Assembly: GCF_003606345.3 (NCBI RefSeq)
Contig: NZ_CP031844.2
Span: forward strand, 620,001-684,000
Reading direction: 5' to 3'
From: Bartonella krasnovii
GTDB lineage: Bacteria > Pseudomonadota > Alphaproteobacteria > Rhizobiales > Rhizobiaceae
Length of the DNA stretch: 64,000 bases
A program made the position numbers and the translations under genes. Positions 23,466-33,657 of the stretch are shown in pieces. Position 1 is the stretch's first letter. Every line of letters begins with the position of its first letter. The notes below the pieces were generated by a model. The model was not told the DNA's origin, did no database searches, and saw only the letters and a list, made by a program, of their open reading frames with translations.

Positions 23466-25229
23466 ATGCGTAGTTTTTTTTTAGCTTTTACTTTTGCAGC
23501 ATTTTTGAGTTTTTTTTCATGGTCAAGTTTTGCAGAAAGCATTCGTGATCAAGCGATTGATCAATCCGAAAGGATTCAACGTCAACAAACGCAAGACCAG
23601 CATTTTCAACAATTACATCGCAGGAACGAAACGCATGAGATTTCATTACAGGATGATGATGCCCCCCCATTATTTCCAAGTGATTCAACACAAAAAAACT
23701 GTTTGCTGATTAAAAACATTGAATTTGTTGGTGCTCAATTGATTTCTCGCGGCGACCTTCATAACACCATTTCCTCTTGGGAGGGCCGCTGTCTTGGTAT
23801 TGGTGAGATCAACAAAGTGCTTAAAGCAGTAACCAAGCTTTATATGAAGCGCGGCTATATTGCGGTGCGGGCTTATTTGCCTGAGCAAGACTTAAGGGGT
23901 GGTCGTCTTAAAATTATTGTTGTTGAAGGACAAATAGAGGATATCACTCTAGAGGGTCATAAAGTTGCAAGGCAATATCAAGGGGAAATCATTACGGCTT
24001 TTCCAAATTTAGTTGGTCATCCAGCTCATCTTCGCTCGATAGAACAAGGACTTGATCAAATTAATCGGCTTTTTTCTCGTCATGCAACGATCAATCTTGG
24101 TGCCGGGGAGGCACCAGGTGGTTCTATTCTTGATATTCATATTGATAAGAAGAAGCCGTGGCTCCTTACAGTTTCCAGTGATAATCTTGGTGCTAAAGCA
24201 ACAGGGCTTTACCAAACGCGTGTTAGCCTTTCTTTTGATGATTTATTAGGGATCAATGATCAATGGTCGTTTAGTTATCAGCGCTCCATGAATGGTGGCC
24301 CGTATCATTTTTCAGGCAAGCCTCCCAATAGTGATACGATAACGGGTTCCTTTTCCATTCCCTATGGTTATTGGACGGTAGGTCTTGATAGCAGTTGGAG
24401 TCAATATCATTCGAGTATTAAGGGAATATTTTCTGATATTAATACTGCCGGTAAATCTTTATCGTTTACGCCATGGATTTCACGGGTTATTGACCGTGAT
24501 CAAGAGGGAAAGACATGGGTTACAGGACGATTGACATGGAAATATTCCGATAATTTTATTATGGGCAGCAAGGTTGATGTTTCCAGCCGTAAACTAGCTA
24601 TTGCAATATTAGAGCTTGATCATTCACGCAAATGGATGGGGGGAGAATTAAGCGCTCATATAGGGTTTCATAAGGGTTTGGCGATTTTGGGCGCTTATGA
24701 TGATAAAGAGCAAGAAACTTCGACAAGAAATGCCCCCAAAGGGCAATTTTCAAAGTTGTCTTTTTCTTTAAGCTATGGGCGTGCCTTTTCACTCAAACAG
24801 TATAATTTTCGTTATAACACGTTGCTTTCAGGTCAATTGTCCCCTGATACGTTGTTTAGTTCAGAACAACTATCACTTGGAGGGAATTCTTCTGTGCGCG
24901 GCGTGCGTGAGGCGGTTTATTACGGCAATAATGGGGTGTTTTGGCGCAATGAATTGTCGCTACTGTTGCCAGGTTTTTCTTCCGAGAGGGGGCGTAAATT
25001 TATAGGGCAATTTACACCGTATATAGCGCTTGATTTAGGGATGGCAGCTCATGCCCCTCTTAGAAATAGTTTTGGCGGTAGCCTCGTTGGTGCAACTCTG
25101 GGTTTTCATGCAAGTGGAGAGATTTTGGATATGGATCTGTCGTATTCAAATATTTTGACCCAATCAACACCCAGAGAACAGGGGAATGCGACAGGGCTGT
25201 TTCAAGTGCGGACATTATTGAGATTTTAG
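23466..25229 (+). CDS. TpsB outer-membrane transporter (ShlB/FhaC/HecB family)
   Basis: A 587-residue outer-membrane beta-barrel that secretes the TpsA protein encoded immediately downstream. A signal peptide spans residues 1-23 (MRSFFLAFTFAAFLSFFSWS, cleavage after SFA). A POTRA region follows (CLLIKNIEFVGAQLISRGDL, later YIAVRAYLPEQDL and IVVEGQIEDITLEG at ~80-160). The C-terminal barrel carries the FhaC-type GNSSVRGVRE motif near residue 475 and ends in a Phe-terminated strand (FQVRTLLRF). The start codon is followed within a few bases by a T9 run (23473-23481), so slippage could switch it off. Spacing to tpsA is 90 bases. Confidence 0.93.
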   Translation: MRSFFLAFTFAAFLSFFSWSSFAESIRDQAIDQSERIQRQQTQDQHFQQLHRRNETHEISLQDDDAPPLFPSDSTQKNCLLIKNIEFVGAQLISRGDLHNTISSWEGRCLGIGEINKVLKAVTKLYMKRGYIAVRAYLPEQDLRGGRLKIIVVEGQIEDITLEGHKVARQYQGEIITAFPNLVGHPAHLRSIEQGLDQINRLFSRHATINLGAGEAPGGSILDIHIDKKKPWLLTVSSDNLGAKATGLYQTRVSLSFDDLLGINDQWSFSYQRSMNGGPYHFSGKPPNSDTITGSFSIPYGYWTVGLDSSWSQYHSSIKGIFSDINTAGKSLSFTPWISRVIDRDQEGKTWVTGRLTWKYSDNFIMGSKVDVSSRKLAIAILELDHSRKWMGGELSAHIGFHKGLAILGAYDDKEQETSTRNAPKGQFSKLSFSLSYGRAFSLKQYNFRYNTLLSGQLSPDTLFSSEQLSLGGNSSVRGVREAVYYGNNGVFWRNELSLLLPGFSSERGRKFIGQFTPYIALDLGMAAHAPLRNSFGGSLVGATLGFHASGEILDMDLSYSNILTQSTPREQGNATGLFQVRTLLRF

Positions 25230-25319
25230 AGCAAAGGGCGGTCGAAAAGATCGCCTAACTATTTATACCCATTGGGGTGTTTTTTTACAAAGAGATAGAG
25301 GCTTTTTGAGGAGAGTAAG

Positions 25320-28300
25320 ATGCGGGGATTTCAGAAACAAAAGCATAAATTAGGATATGGGTATGCGCTAGGGCAGCATGCTCTTGGTGTTTTGCAGCGA
25401 GGGGCTCATAAGGGTATTTCTCTCGTTTTAAGTTTTAGTTTAGCTTTTCAACCTTTGTTCGTACAAGCGCAAGCAATTGGTGCACAAAGATCACCAGCCC
25501 AAGAGACTCAAGGGATTAAAGCGGCAGAGGGGGTTGGCTCACTTTTCCGCCCTACGATAGGAGAAGCCAGCAATGGCGTACCGCTTGTTGATATAGCGCG
25601 CCCCAATGGGCAGGGTCTTTCTCACAATAAATATGACAGTTTTAATGTTGATAGCCGTGGTGTGATTTTAAACAATTCGACCAAGGAGGTTTCACGTTCA
25701 CAGCTTGGCGGTTTGGTGCTTGGCAATGGCAATTTACGGGGCACTGGTGCGGCAAAGGTTATTCTCAACGAAGTGGTAAGTGCCAATCGTTCGCGTCTTG
25801 CAGGTGTGAGCGAAGTTCATGGGGCAGCGGCGGATGTTATTATTGCTAATCCCAATGGCATTACCTGTCAAGGCTGTGGCTTTATCAATACACCGCGGGT
25901 GACTTTATCGACGGGGCAGCCGATTATTGGCGCCAATGGGGCTTTGAGTGGCTTGCGTGTTGAGGGTGGGGATATCACCATTGGCGCGAAAGGCGCTGAT
26001 GGACGCATGTTAGATATTTTTGATCTGGTTTCGCGCAAGATTAGCGTTGCAGGGCCCATACAAGTCAAAGGGGATTTGGCTGTTATCGCGGGGCGTAATC
26101 ATTTTGATTATAGTAAACGGGAAGCAACGTCTCTTGGCTCAGATGGCAAAGAGCCGGAATTGGCAATAGATTCCAGCGAATTTGGTGGGATGTATGCGGG
26201 GCAGATCCGCGTACTTGCCAACGATAAAGGGGCTGGCGTTAAAATGCGAGGAGACATGGTCGCCAATGCAGGCGCCATGAGATTGACGAGTGATGGGAAG
26301 CTGGTGCTTGCTAAAGCCCGTGCTAAAGGTGCGGTGCATGCGCATTCTCACCACGAGAGCGTGCATGTAAAAGACTTATTGTTTTCAGAAGATTCTGTTG
26401 AGCTTAAAGCGCGTCACGCTGTTGAGTTAGCAGAACATGCACGGGTTGCAGCGAGCGGCAATGTTGATGTGCGTGCCGATGTGATTAAGCTTGGCTCTGA
26501 TGCTCTGTTGGCCAATGGCATTGGCAATGATGGTCAACAGTCAGCGACAGGTTCTTTGCACTTACAAGCGACAAAAGTTGAGGCGGGGCGTGGACGAATC
26601 GCGGCTGGTGCGCTTTTACAGATCAATGCTGCGGCTATTGATCTGGATCGCTTGCAAGATAATGATCAGGTTGGGATCTCTTCCCTTGGCGATTTGACCA
26701 TAAAAACCAATCAAATCACGGCTTTAAATAACCATATTGGTGCTGGGGGGAATGTTGTTCTGAAATCCGATGATGCGCTTAACATAGGAGCTGGTCATTA
26801 TAGTGCTGGCGGTTTTCTTTTGGCGCAAGCAGCAGCGCTTACTTCACGGGCTCGTTTAGCAGCAGAGCAAAAAGTGGATCTTTATGCGCAAAGTGGTGAT
26901 CTTATCCAAGAAGGCAGTGTCTCGTCCAATGGAGAGGTGACGCTTCAAGCACATGGGGCCCTTACCCACAAGGGTGATATTGTCAGTATGCAGCAGGTTG
27001 CCTTGACGGCGGGTGGCCTGCTTACAACGAGCACGGACAGTACACTTTTGGCTCATGATGTGGTTTTAAGTGCTGATGCTTTAACCCAAGCAGGGACTGT
27101 GGAAGCACAAGATGGAGAACTCGCTTTCCAAGTGCGTGATGGAGTTATCAATCATGGCATGATGCGCGGTGAGAGCGTCAGTGCTTATGCTGGTGCTTTG
27201 ACAAATCAAGGGATGTTGATTGCCAGCAATGATTTACACCTGACGATCAGCACACAAGGGGGAGCAGATCGTCAACAAGCTTTTCTTGAGAATGTGTCTG
27301 GTGCGGTTATCCAAAGTGGGGGTAGCTTTGTTTTGTCCGCAGGGAAACTGCACAATTTGGGGGCGCTTGGCTCTAGTGATGAAAATCTTGCCCTCAATGT
27401 GAGCGGTGATCTGAGCAATAGCGGGCTGATTTACGCCAAAAAATCTATGGACGTATCCAGTGATGGTGATTTAACCAACATACAGGGCAGAATAATTGCT
27501 GAAGAGGCTCTCACCATTCATGGGTTGAAAGAGACACGGGCTGGTCATGTAAAAAATGAGGCTGGTCTTCTCAGTGCTCTTGCTGGTGAGATGAGCATTG
27601 CAGCCACGTCTTTTGTCAATAAAGGCGCTGCAACAACAAATTCAGTCCAACAAAACGCTGGACATGATGAAGGTGCACATGTTTTAGCGCGGGATGGTTT
27701 GCACATTGATGTGGGCAGTTTTGAGAATGTTGATGGTCTCATCTCTACGCAAGGGGCCGTTAATATTGTTGCTGATAGTGTGATCCAAGCAGGATACATA
27801 GAGATTGAGCGTGGTGAGCTTCAACTCACGAGCCGTGGTGATTTAAGCAATAGCGGCACGATAGAAAGCAATGATACCATTGCTTTGCATGCGCAAACAA
27901 ATCTCAATCAAACAGGGCGCATTGTTTCTAAAAAGCGGATAGAGCTTTCCAGTGATGGCACCTTGACAATGGGCGAGACAAGTGAGGTTGGCGCCTATGA
28001 TGTAGCATTGAGTGCAGGCATGCTCACCCATGCAGGGCTTGTGGAAGCACAAGGGGGGATGCTTAACTTAAACAGCTCTGGTCTTGTAAGCAATCAAGGC
28101 ATCATGGTGGGTGGTGTTGTTGATGCAAAGCTTGGTTTTTTGACAAATTCAGGTCAATTTTTATCTCAAGGGGCTTTTACACTTGTAGCAGCAAATCATG
28201 ATCCACTATTGGGGCAAACGGCTTTGGTTTTAAATGCTGAAGGTGGGGTTCTCAAAAGTGGTGGCGCTTTTGTTTTGACGACAGATGCGTTGAACAATGC

Positions 28301-31300
28301 AGGTGTCCTTGGTTCTGGAGGTAATGCGGTTGCGCTTAATGTGAGCGGGGATATGAGCAATAGCGGGCTGATTTATGCCAAGAAATCTGCCATACTCTCC
28401 TTAGACGGGGATTTTATCAATCAGTTTGGCGATGTCATTGCCGAAGACAATCTCATCATCCATGGCTTAAAGGGAGAGCGGGCTGGTCATGTGATCAACA
28501 GTTCGGGTCTTTTAGAAGCTGTTTCAGGCGATATGCGTTTTGATGTCTCAGCACTCACCAACATGCGTGAAGGTGGGGTTGAGGTGAGCGATAAAGTGGT
28601 TAAGCGCAATGTCCATGAAACATCACATACCGAAAAAGATGGGATCATTTTTGTTGATACAACTACCACAACTACCAGAGTTACAACAACGGTTAGTCAG
28701 CAGCAGGCACATTTTAAGGGTAATGCTGCACAGATTTTAGTAGGGCGTCATCTGACAGTGAATGCCGGGGATATTCGCAATAGCTATAGCTTGATTTCTG
28801 CCAATGGCAACATTGAGATGCGGGGCGATACGCTGCTTAATGAAGGACGTGATTTAACCGAAACAACCAAGATTGAGACGACAACACATATCGAAACTAC
28901 ATCTGGTGATATTTTGGGTGCAGGGGTTGTCCAAATAGGAGATACAGACACATGGGATTATGTTGGCACTCCTGTAACAACCACACGCACCTATGATGCT
29001 GTTTATGGCACGATTGAAGCGGGGGGAACGCTTGATGCCAAGCTGACGGGCTATATTGATAATCATGCGGTGCGTGAAGGGGTGGAGCAAGTTGGCTTAA
29101 GCTCTGGCGGTAAAGGCTTGGCTGGTGTTCAAAGCACCGATTTTGACGGCTCAAAGCCACTGATCAGTGATGATCGATTAGACGAGATTATCAATGGTTT
29201 GACGGGGCACAAAGCACTTTTTGCACCAAGTATCCAAACACCAGAACCAGAATCCATACAAGTACCAAAGCAAGATGGGCTTAGCTCTGTAAAGACAGAG
29301 CTTACTCAGACTCAAACACCTGATGTACCGTTCTTAGTCGAAACGCGTCCAGATTTTATCAATTCCAGCAAATTTTTGGGCTCAGATTATTTCCTCAAAA
29401 GAGTTGGCAATTATAAGCCTGAGCATGTGTTTAAAAGGTTGGGTGATGCTTATTATGAATATCGTCTGATAAGTGAGCAAATCTTTGAACTCACAGGGGA
29501 TGGCAGTCTCATAGATGTGGATGATCCCAATGCTCAAATGCAAAGGCTTTATGACAATGCTATCGCACAGCAAGATCCCTTAGGGTTAGAGCTAGGCAAA
29601 CCATTAACACAAAAGCAAATTGCCGAGATCAAAAAAGATATGATCTGGCTTGAGAGGCATGTTGTAAACGGACAAGAAGTCTTGGTGCCCCATGTTTATT
29701 TGGCACCAAATTCTTCCCTCGTACAAGATGTTTATGGGGAAAAAACACAGCAAGCAAATCTTGCCAGTGCGCATTTAAAAGGCAATGGCGTCACTATAGA
29801 GACGGACCGTTTTGCCAATAGCGGCTCCATCGTGAGTAATGGTTCACTCAACGTATCAACAACACAAACCTTGTTGAATGATGGTGGCTTTTTGCTTGGC
29901 AGTGGTACTGTTGATCTGAGCAGCCAAGGGCTTTTTGTCAACTCGTCAGGGATTATTCTGGGGGATATCATCACCCTCACTGCTCAGACAATCGTTGATG
30001 GAACAGCCAAAATCCGTGACACGAATGAATTTGGTTTTGTTGATCGCAAGGGGCAGCAGTCTCAAATTATTTCTCTACAGAATTTGAATATTCTCTCCCT
30101 TGGCGATTTAAGCATGAACGGTGGGCAATGGAACAGTGGCGGTTCGACGACGGTGACTGCTGGTGGTTCTGCGAGCATTGGTTCATTGGTGCTAGAGAGT
30201 GAGAATAAACAAAGCTTAGAAAAAGGGCATTATGACGCTCAAAGCTCTCATAACCAGTTGGCCGAAGTCAACAGTGGTGACAATCTAACCATTGTTACAG
30301 GGGGTGAGCTTAATCTTGCGGGAAAATTTAAAGTCAAGGGCGATGCAGATTTCACCAGTGGTGGCGCTCTCAATGTGGTTTCAGAACAAGACTTTAGTAA
30401 TTCTGATTTGGATCTTAGGGGGAAAGAAGGCGATGAATCAAAGCAAAAGAATAAGTTTCGTCAACAATCAACCGAAGTTACCACCAATAAAACCACGATA
30501 GAAACGGATGGCAACCTCTCCATGCATGCGCAAAATGGAGACCTCACGCTTGATGCCGTAGGCTTGAAAAGTGGTGGTCAGACGCATTTGGCGGCAGATA
30601 AGGGGAAGATCAAGTTTCTGACCAATAAGGATCAGGATTTTAAGGATGTTTATCAGCGCAATGAAAACCTTGTGTGGTGGAGTGAGGGCGACAAAGGCTA
30701 TTTGCAGGAGACCATCAAGCATGTCACCATAGAAGCTGGTGGGGGCATGAAGCTTGATGCAGGTGATGGCTTTGTTGTTGAATATGAACAAACCGGTGAT
30801 TTAGACAAATCTCTTGAGCAATTAGCCCGTTCTCCAGAATTGTCATGGATCAAGCAATTGCGTGATGATCCAGAATTAGCCAAGCAAGTGGATTGGCAGG
30901 CTGTTAAGGCTGAATTTAAAGACTGGGATTATAAAAAGCAAGGTCTCACAGAAGTAGGGGCAGCTTTTGTCACCTTGATTGTGACAGCTGTTACCGCTGG
31001 AACGGCTTCCAGTGCAGCGAGTGCTATTGCTGGTGCATTGGGTGTTGGCTCCAGCACTGCCATGAATGCAGCGATACAAGCAGGTATACAGGCGCTGATC
31101 AACAAAAGTGCTGTGGCTCTTGTGAATAATCGCGGCAACATTGCCGACGCACTTCATGAGCTAGGCTCATCGAAGAATGTTTTAGGCATTGTCTCCTCAA
31201 TGTTAACAGCAGGTTTAACCAGCCAATTCACAGAGATGGCCGGTGTTGGTCAATCCTTATCCAAAACCGCCCCTTTGGTTGATCGTATTACCCGTGAGGC

Positions 31301-32876
31301 AGAAAAGAACCTGATCAAAGCTGCCATTGGCACGGGCGTTCAAACGGCTCTTGAAGGCGGTTCTCTAGATAAGAACTTTTTTAACAATCTTCGTACGGCC
31401 CTCTCAGGAACTCTTGGAAAAACATTAGCGGAAGAAATTGGTACCGCTAAGGCAGAGGGCAAAATAGACACGGTGACGCAGATCGTAGCCCATGCCGGTC
31501 TTGGCTGTATTGTCGGAGCGACAGCGAGTGGTGATTGTACAGCTGGCGCTGTGGGGGGGGGTGTAGGCGAAGCCGCCGCAATGCTCCAGTTTAAACTGTG
31601 GATGCAAAACATTATCAAAGAGGAAATGGGGGATCTTAATGGTCGCACTCCAACGCCGGAAGAACAAGCCCGCATCACGGCCAAGATTGATGCACAATTT
31701 GCAGACTTTAGAGAGCACACCATTGATGTAGCGCGCATTGCCGGGGGCTTTGCAGCTGCTCTTGCTGGTGGTGATGTTAATACCGGCGCCGATGCTGCAG
31801 GTAATGCCGCAGAAAATAACTACCTCAGCAGTGCTCAACGTGCCCAAATGGATAAAGAATTAAAGGAGTGTCCTGACCTTTTATGTCAAGCAGAAGTATC
31901 TGCGAAATGGTCTGCGATTAGTACAGGGCAAGATTTAAGCCTTTTGGCTGGTATGGTAGCTGGTGTACCGGCTGAATTATACGATACGGTTGATGGTTTG
32001 TGGCAAATAGCCAGACATCCCAAAGAGACTTTGAAAGCGCTTAACGACTTGTTGAACAGTGGTGAAATTTGGGCGACAATTGGGCGGACCATTGGGCAAT
32101 CCTATGTAGATCGCATTAATAAAATGGCGGAGGAATATGAGCGAGCCGGTGCTGGTGGATCCTTTAAAGCGGGTGTTGAACTCGGAAAATTATTGACGGA
32201 TATAGCATCCCTAATGACAGGAATTGCTGGAGCAGCTAAGGGAGGTGTAAAGCTTACCGAAAAAACTCTGATCAAATTCATGGCGAGGAAAGATTTTGCC
32301 CAATTCGCTTCCAAGAAAAATCTTGCAGAACTTGCCGCTCAGGGAGATCTTGAAAAACTTGCGGCGAAGAAAGAACTAACCAAAGAAGCTGCTAAAGAAA
32401 AAAAGCTTTGGTTAAAAAAGAAACCCATTAAATTTACCGATAGCAAATTTGGCCAGACAAACAAAGTCTATCAGAGAGACGATTTATTTGATCCTGACAG
32501 AATGTCTAATTGGAAAGAAAACAAACAAACGGTATGGGGCACCAATGTTGAAAGAATGAAAGCAGGAAAAGCACCTATAGGGTTAGATGGCTGGTCTGTT
32601 GAGTTGCATCACCTAAATCAAACCCCTGAGGGTCCCTTAGCAGAGATGAGCCATGAGTTTCATAAAAAATATACTTCTGTGATTCATGATAATCCAAAAA
32701 CACATCAATCGCTTATAGAGAGAGAAAAATTTAAGAAGCAAAGAGAGGAATATTGGGCTAAACGTGGTAATGAGTATGGAGAACAAAAAAACAGTAATTT
32801 AGGAGGAATAATTGATATGAGATGGGGTATTATAGGTCTAGATTTTAACAGATGGGGACAGGAGCATCAGCAGTAA
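25320..32876 (+). CDS. TpsA / CdiA-like filamentous haemagglutinin with LHH nuclease tip
   Basis: A 2518-residue secreted exoprotein. It has an extended signal peptide (~1-52, ending FVQAQA) and a TPS secretion domain with ANPNGITCQGCGFINTPR near residue 178. Long beta-helical FHA repeats follow, rich in LNVSGDLSNSGLIYAKKS-type units to ~1900. A hydrophobic Ala/Gly pretoxin region (~1880-2170) ends at an AENNYL motif resembling the CDI VENN motif. The C-terminal ~130 residues contain VELHHLNQTPEGPLAEMSHE, the LHH/HNH nuclease signature. It is expected to deliver the nuclease into neighbouring cells. GAGGAG precedes the ATG, and immunity-like genes follow. Confidence 0.92.
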   Translation: MRGFQKQKHKLGYGYALGQHALGVLQRGAHKGISLVLSFSLAFQPLFVQAQAIGAQRSPAQETQGIKAAEGVGSLFRPTIGEASNGVPLVDIARPNGQGLSHNKYDSFNVDSRGVILNNSTKEVSRSQLGGLVLGNGNLRGTGAAKVILNEVVSANRSRLAGVSEVHGAAADVIIANPNGITCQGCGFINTPRVTLSTGQPIIGANGALSGLRVEGGDITIGAKGADGRMLDIFDLVSRKISVAGPIQVKGDLAVIAGRNHFDYSKREATSLGSDGKEPELAIDSSEFGGMYAGQIRVLANDKGAGVKMRGDMVANAGAMRLTSDGKLVLAKARAKGAVHAHSHHESVHVKDLLFSEDSVELKARHAVELAEHARVAASGNVDVRADVIKLGSDALLANGIGNDGQQSATGSLHLQATKVEAGRGRIAAGALLQINAAAIDLDRLQDNDQVGISSLGDLTIKTNQITALNNHIGAGGNVVLKSDDALNIGAGHYSAGGFLLAQAAALTSRARLAAEQKVDLYAQSGDLIQEGSVSSNGEVTLQAHGALTHKGDIVSMQQVALTAGGLLTTSTDSTLLAHDVVLSADALTQAGTVEAQDGELAFQVRDGVINHGMMRGESVSAYAGALTNQGMLIASNDLHLTISTQGGADRQQAFLENVSGAVIQSGGSFVLSAGKLHNLGALGSSDENLALNVSGDLSNSGLIYAKKSMDVSSDGDLTNIQGRIIAEEALTIHGLKETRAGHVKNEAGLLSALAGEMSIAATSFVNKGAATTNSVQQNAGHDEGAHVLARDGLHIDVGSFENVDGLISTQGAVNIVADSVIQAGYIEIERGELQLTSRGDLSNSGTIESNDTIALHAQTNLNQTGRIVSKKRIELSSDGTLTMGETSEVGAYDVALSAGMLTHAGLVEAQGGMLNLNSSGLVSNQGIMVGGVVDAKLGFLTNSGQFLSQGAFTLVAANHDPLLGQTALVLNAEGGVLKSGGAFVLTTDALNNAGVLGSGGNAVALNVSGDMSNSGLIYAKKSAILSLDGDFINQFGDVIAEDNLIIHGLKGERAGHVINSSGLLEAVSGDMRFDVSALTNMREGGVEVSDKVVKRNVHETSHTEKDGIIFVDTTTTTTRVTTTVSQQQAHFKGNAAQILVGRHLTVNAGDIRNSYSLISANGNIEMRGDTLLNEGRDLTETTKIETTTHIETTSGDILGAGVVQIGDTDTWDYVGTPVTTTRTYDAVYGTIEAGGTLDAKLTGYIDNHAVREGVEQVGLSSGGKGLAGVQSTDFDGSKPLISDDRLDEIINGLTGHKALFAPSIQTPEPESIQVPKQDGLSSVKTELTQTQTPDVPFLVETRPDFINSSKFLGSDYFLKRVGNYKPEHVFKRLGDAYYEYRLISEQIFELTGDGSLIDVDDPNAQMQRLYDNAIAQQDPLGLELGKPLTQKQIAEIKKDMIWLERHVVNGQEVLVPHVYLAPNSSLVQDVYGEKTQQANLASAHLKGNGVTIETDRFANSGSIVSNGSLNVSTTQTLLNDGGFLLGSGTVDLSSQGLFVNSSGIILGDIITLTAQTIVDGTAKIRDTNEFGFVDRKGQQSQIISLQNLNILSLGDLSMNGGQWNSGGSTTVTAGGSASIGSLVLESENKQSLEKGHYDAQSSHNQLAEVNSGDNLTIVTGGELNLAGKFKVKGDADFTSGGALNVVSEQDFSNSDLDLRGKEGDESKQKNKFRQQSTEVTTNKTTIETDGNLSMHAQNGDLTLDAVGLKSGGQTHLAADKGKIKFLTNKDQDFKDVYQRNENLVWWSEGDKGYLQETIKHVTIEAGGGMKLDAGDGFVVEYEQTGDLDKSLEQLARSPELSWIKQLRDDPELAKQVDWQAVKAEFKDWDYKKQGLTEVGAAFVTLIVTAVTAGTASSAASAIAGALGVGSSTAMNAAIQAGIQALINKSAVALVNNRGNIADALHELGSSKNVLGIVSSMLTAGLTSQFTEMAGVGQSLSKTAPLVDRITREAEKNLIKAAIGTGVQTALEGGSLDKNFFNNLRTALSGTLGKTLAEEIGTAKAEGKIDTVTQIVAHAGLGCIVGATASGDCTAGAVGGGVGEAAAMLQFKLWMQNIIKEEMGDLNGRTPTPEEQARITAKIDAQFADFREHTIDVARIAGGFAAALAGGDVNTGADAAGNAAENNYLSSAQRAQMDKELKECPDLLCQAEVSAKWSAISTGQDLSLLAGMVAGVPAELYDTVDGLWQIARHPKETLKALNDLLNSGEIWATIGRTIGQSYVDRINKMAEEYERAGAGGSFKAGVELGKLLTDIASLMTGIAGAAKGGVKLTEKTLIKFMARKDFAQFASKKNLAELAAQGDLEKLAAKKELTKEAAKEKKLWLKKKPIKFTDSKFGQTNKVYQRDDLFDPDRMSNWKENKQTVWGTNVERMKAGKAPIGLDGWSVELHHLNQTPEGPLAEMSHEFHKKYTSVIHDNPKTHQSLIEREKFKKQREEYWAKRGNEYGEQKNSNLGGIIDMRWGIIGLDFNRWGQEHQQ

Positions 32877-32938
32877 TGCCCTACGGTTAATGAAAAGAGA
32901 AAAAAGGGACTTATAGAATAATTGATGGAGAATAATTG

Positions 32939-33526
32939 ATGAAAACCTACACCTTAGATGATGTTGCAGTATTAATTGATAAAGTGAATAAGTATGATGA
33001 TAATATTATTAATTTGGGTAGTGAAGATGATGAAGAGAATGAAACAGATGATCTACAGATTGAAAAAGCGGAGAAAGCTTTGGGTTTGAAATTTACATCG
33101 TCTTACAAAGTTTTTTTAAAGAAATATGGAGGAGGAGAAATTGGTGGTGATGAGATTTTTAGCATTTATGGAGATTGTGTAGGCATTCCTGCTGGTGATA
33201 TTGTTTACCAAAACGTACTCGATAGAAAACATGGTTTTTCGACACCAGAACAGCTTGTAGTTAACAGAACAGATTTTGGTGAGACATTTTATTTTGATTA
33301 TACACAGTTTCGGGATGATGAATGCCCACTCTATGTCATGCTTCCATCTGAAGAGTGCGAATATTACGCGAGTAATTTTTATGAATTCCTTTGTAAAAGA
33401 ATTATAGAAAGCGTGGGAGCTGAGATACCTGAAGGTGATCAACCGATTGAAAAACCTGAGATCCCTCCCACTCCACAACCTATCCCTTTTTACAAGCGTT
33501 TTTGGAAAAAGTTATGGGGGAAATGA
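32939..33526 (+). CDS. SMI1/KNR4-family immunity protein 1
   Basis: A 195-residue SUKH-superfamily protein, the commonest immunity family for polymorphic nuclease toxins. Family blocks are EKAEKALGLKFTSSYKVFLK, YGGGEIGGDEIFSIYG and ETFYFDYTQFRDDECPLYVM, followed by YYASNFYEFLCKRI. A proline-rich tail (KPEIPPTPQPIPFYKRFWKK) follows the domain. The ATG at 32939 has GGAG eight bases upstream. Position directly after the toxin tip implies it neutralises that LHH nuclease. Its stop overlaps a 44-codon frame. Confidence 0.87.
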   Translation: MKTYTLDDVAVLIDKVNKYDDNIINLGSEDDEENETDDLQIEKAEKALGLKFTSSYKVFLKKYGGGEIGGDEIFSIYGDCVGIPAGDIVYQNVLDRKHGFSTPEQLVVNRTDFGETFYFDYTQFRDDECPLYVMLPSEECEYYASNFYEFLCKRIIESVGAEIPEGDQPIEKPEIPPTPQPIPFYKRFWKKLWGK

Positions 33527-33657
33527 CATGGGGGGAGGAAATACGTAACGTTTATAAGGGATATGCAGCAGATATTCCGAGTAGTGGTATTATTTACGAT
33601 TTCTTAATTCGCTTCCAAGAAAAATTTAACAGAACTTGCAGCTCAGGGAGATCTTGA
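33523..33657 (+). CDS. Conserved 44-residue ATGA-overlapping frame, copy 1
   Basis: This frame overlaps the immunity gene stop (ATGA) and encodes MTWGEEIRNVYKGYAADIPS, then SGIIYDFLIRFQEKF and a short tail read out of frame from the toxin-tip repeat. Copy 2 at 34845 differs in only a few residues. The first ~34 residues are conserved; the tail is where the orphan-tip homology begins in another frame. It may be a truncated leader of an older gene. Confidence 0.4.
   Translation: MTWGEEIRNVYKGYAADIPSSGIIYDFLIRFQEKFNRTCSSGRS

Noticed and set aside
30876..31847. Several minus-strand frames of 90-140 codons within tpsA
   Set aside because: They lie opposite the Ala/Gly-rich pretoxin region, whose codon pattern keeps the antisense frame open; no independent signals.
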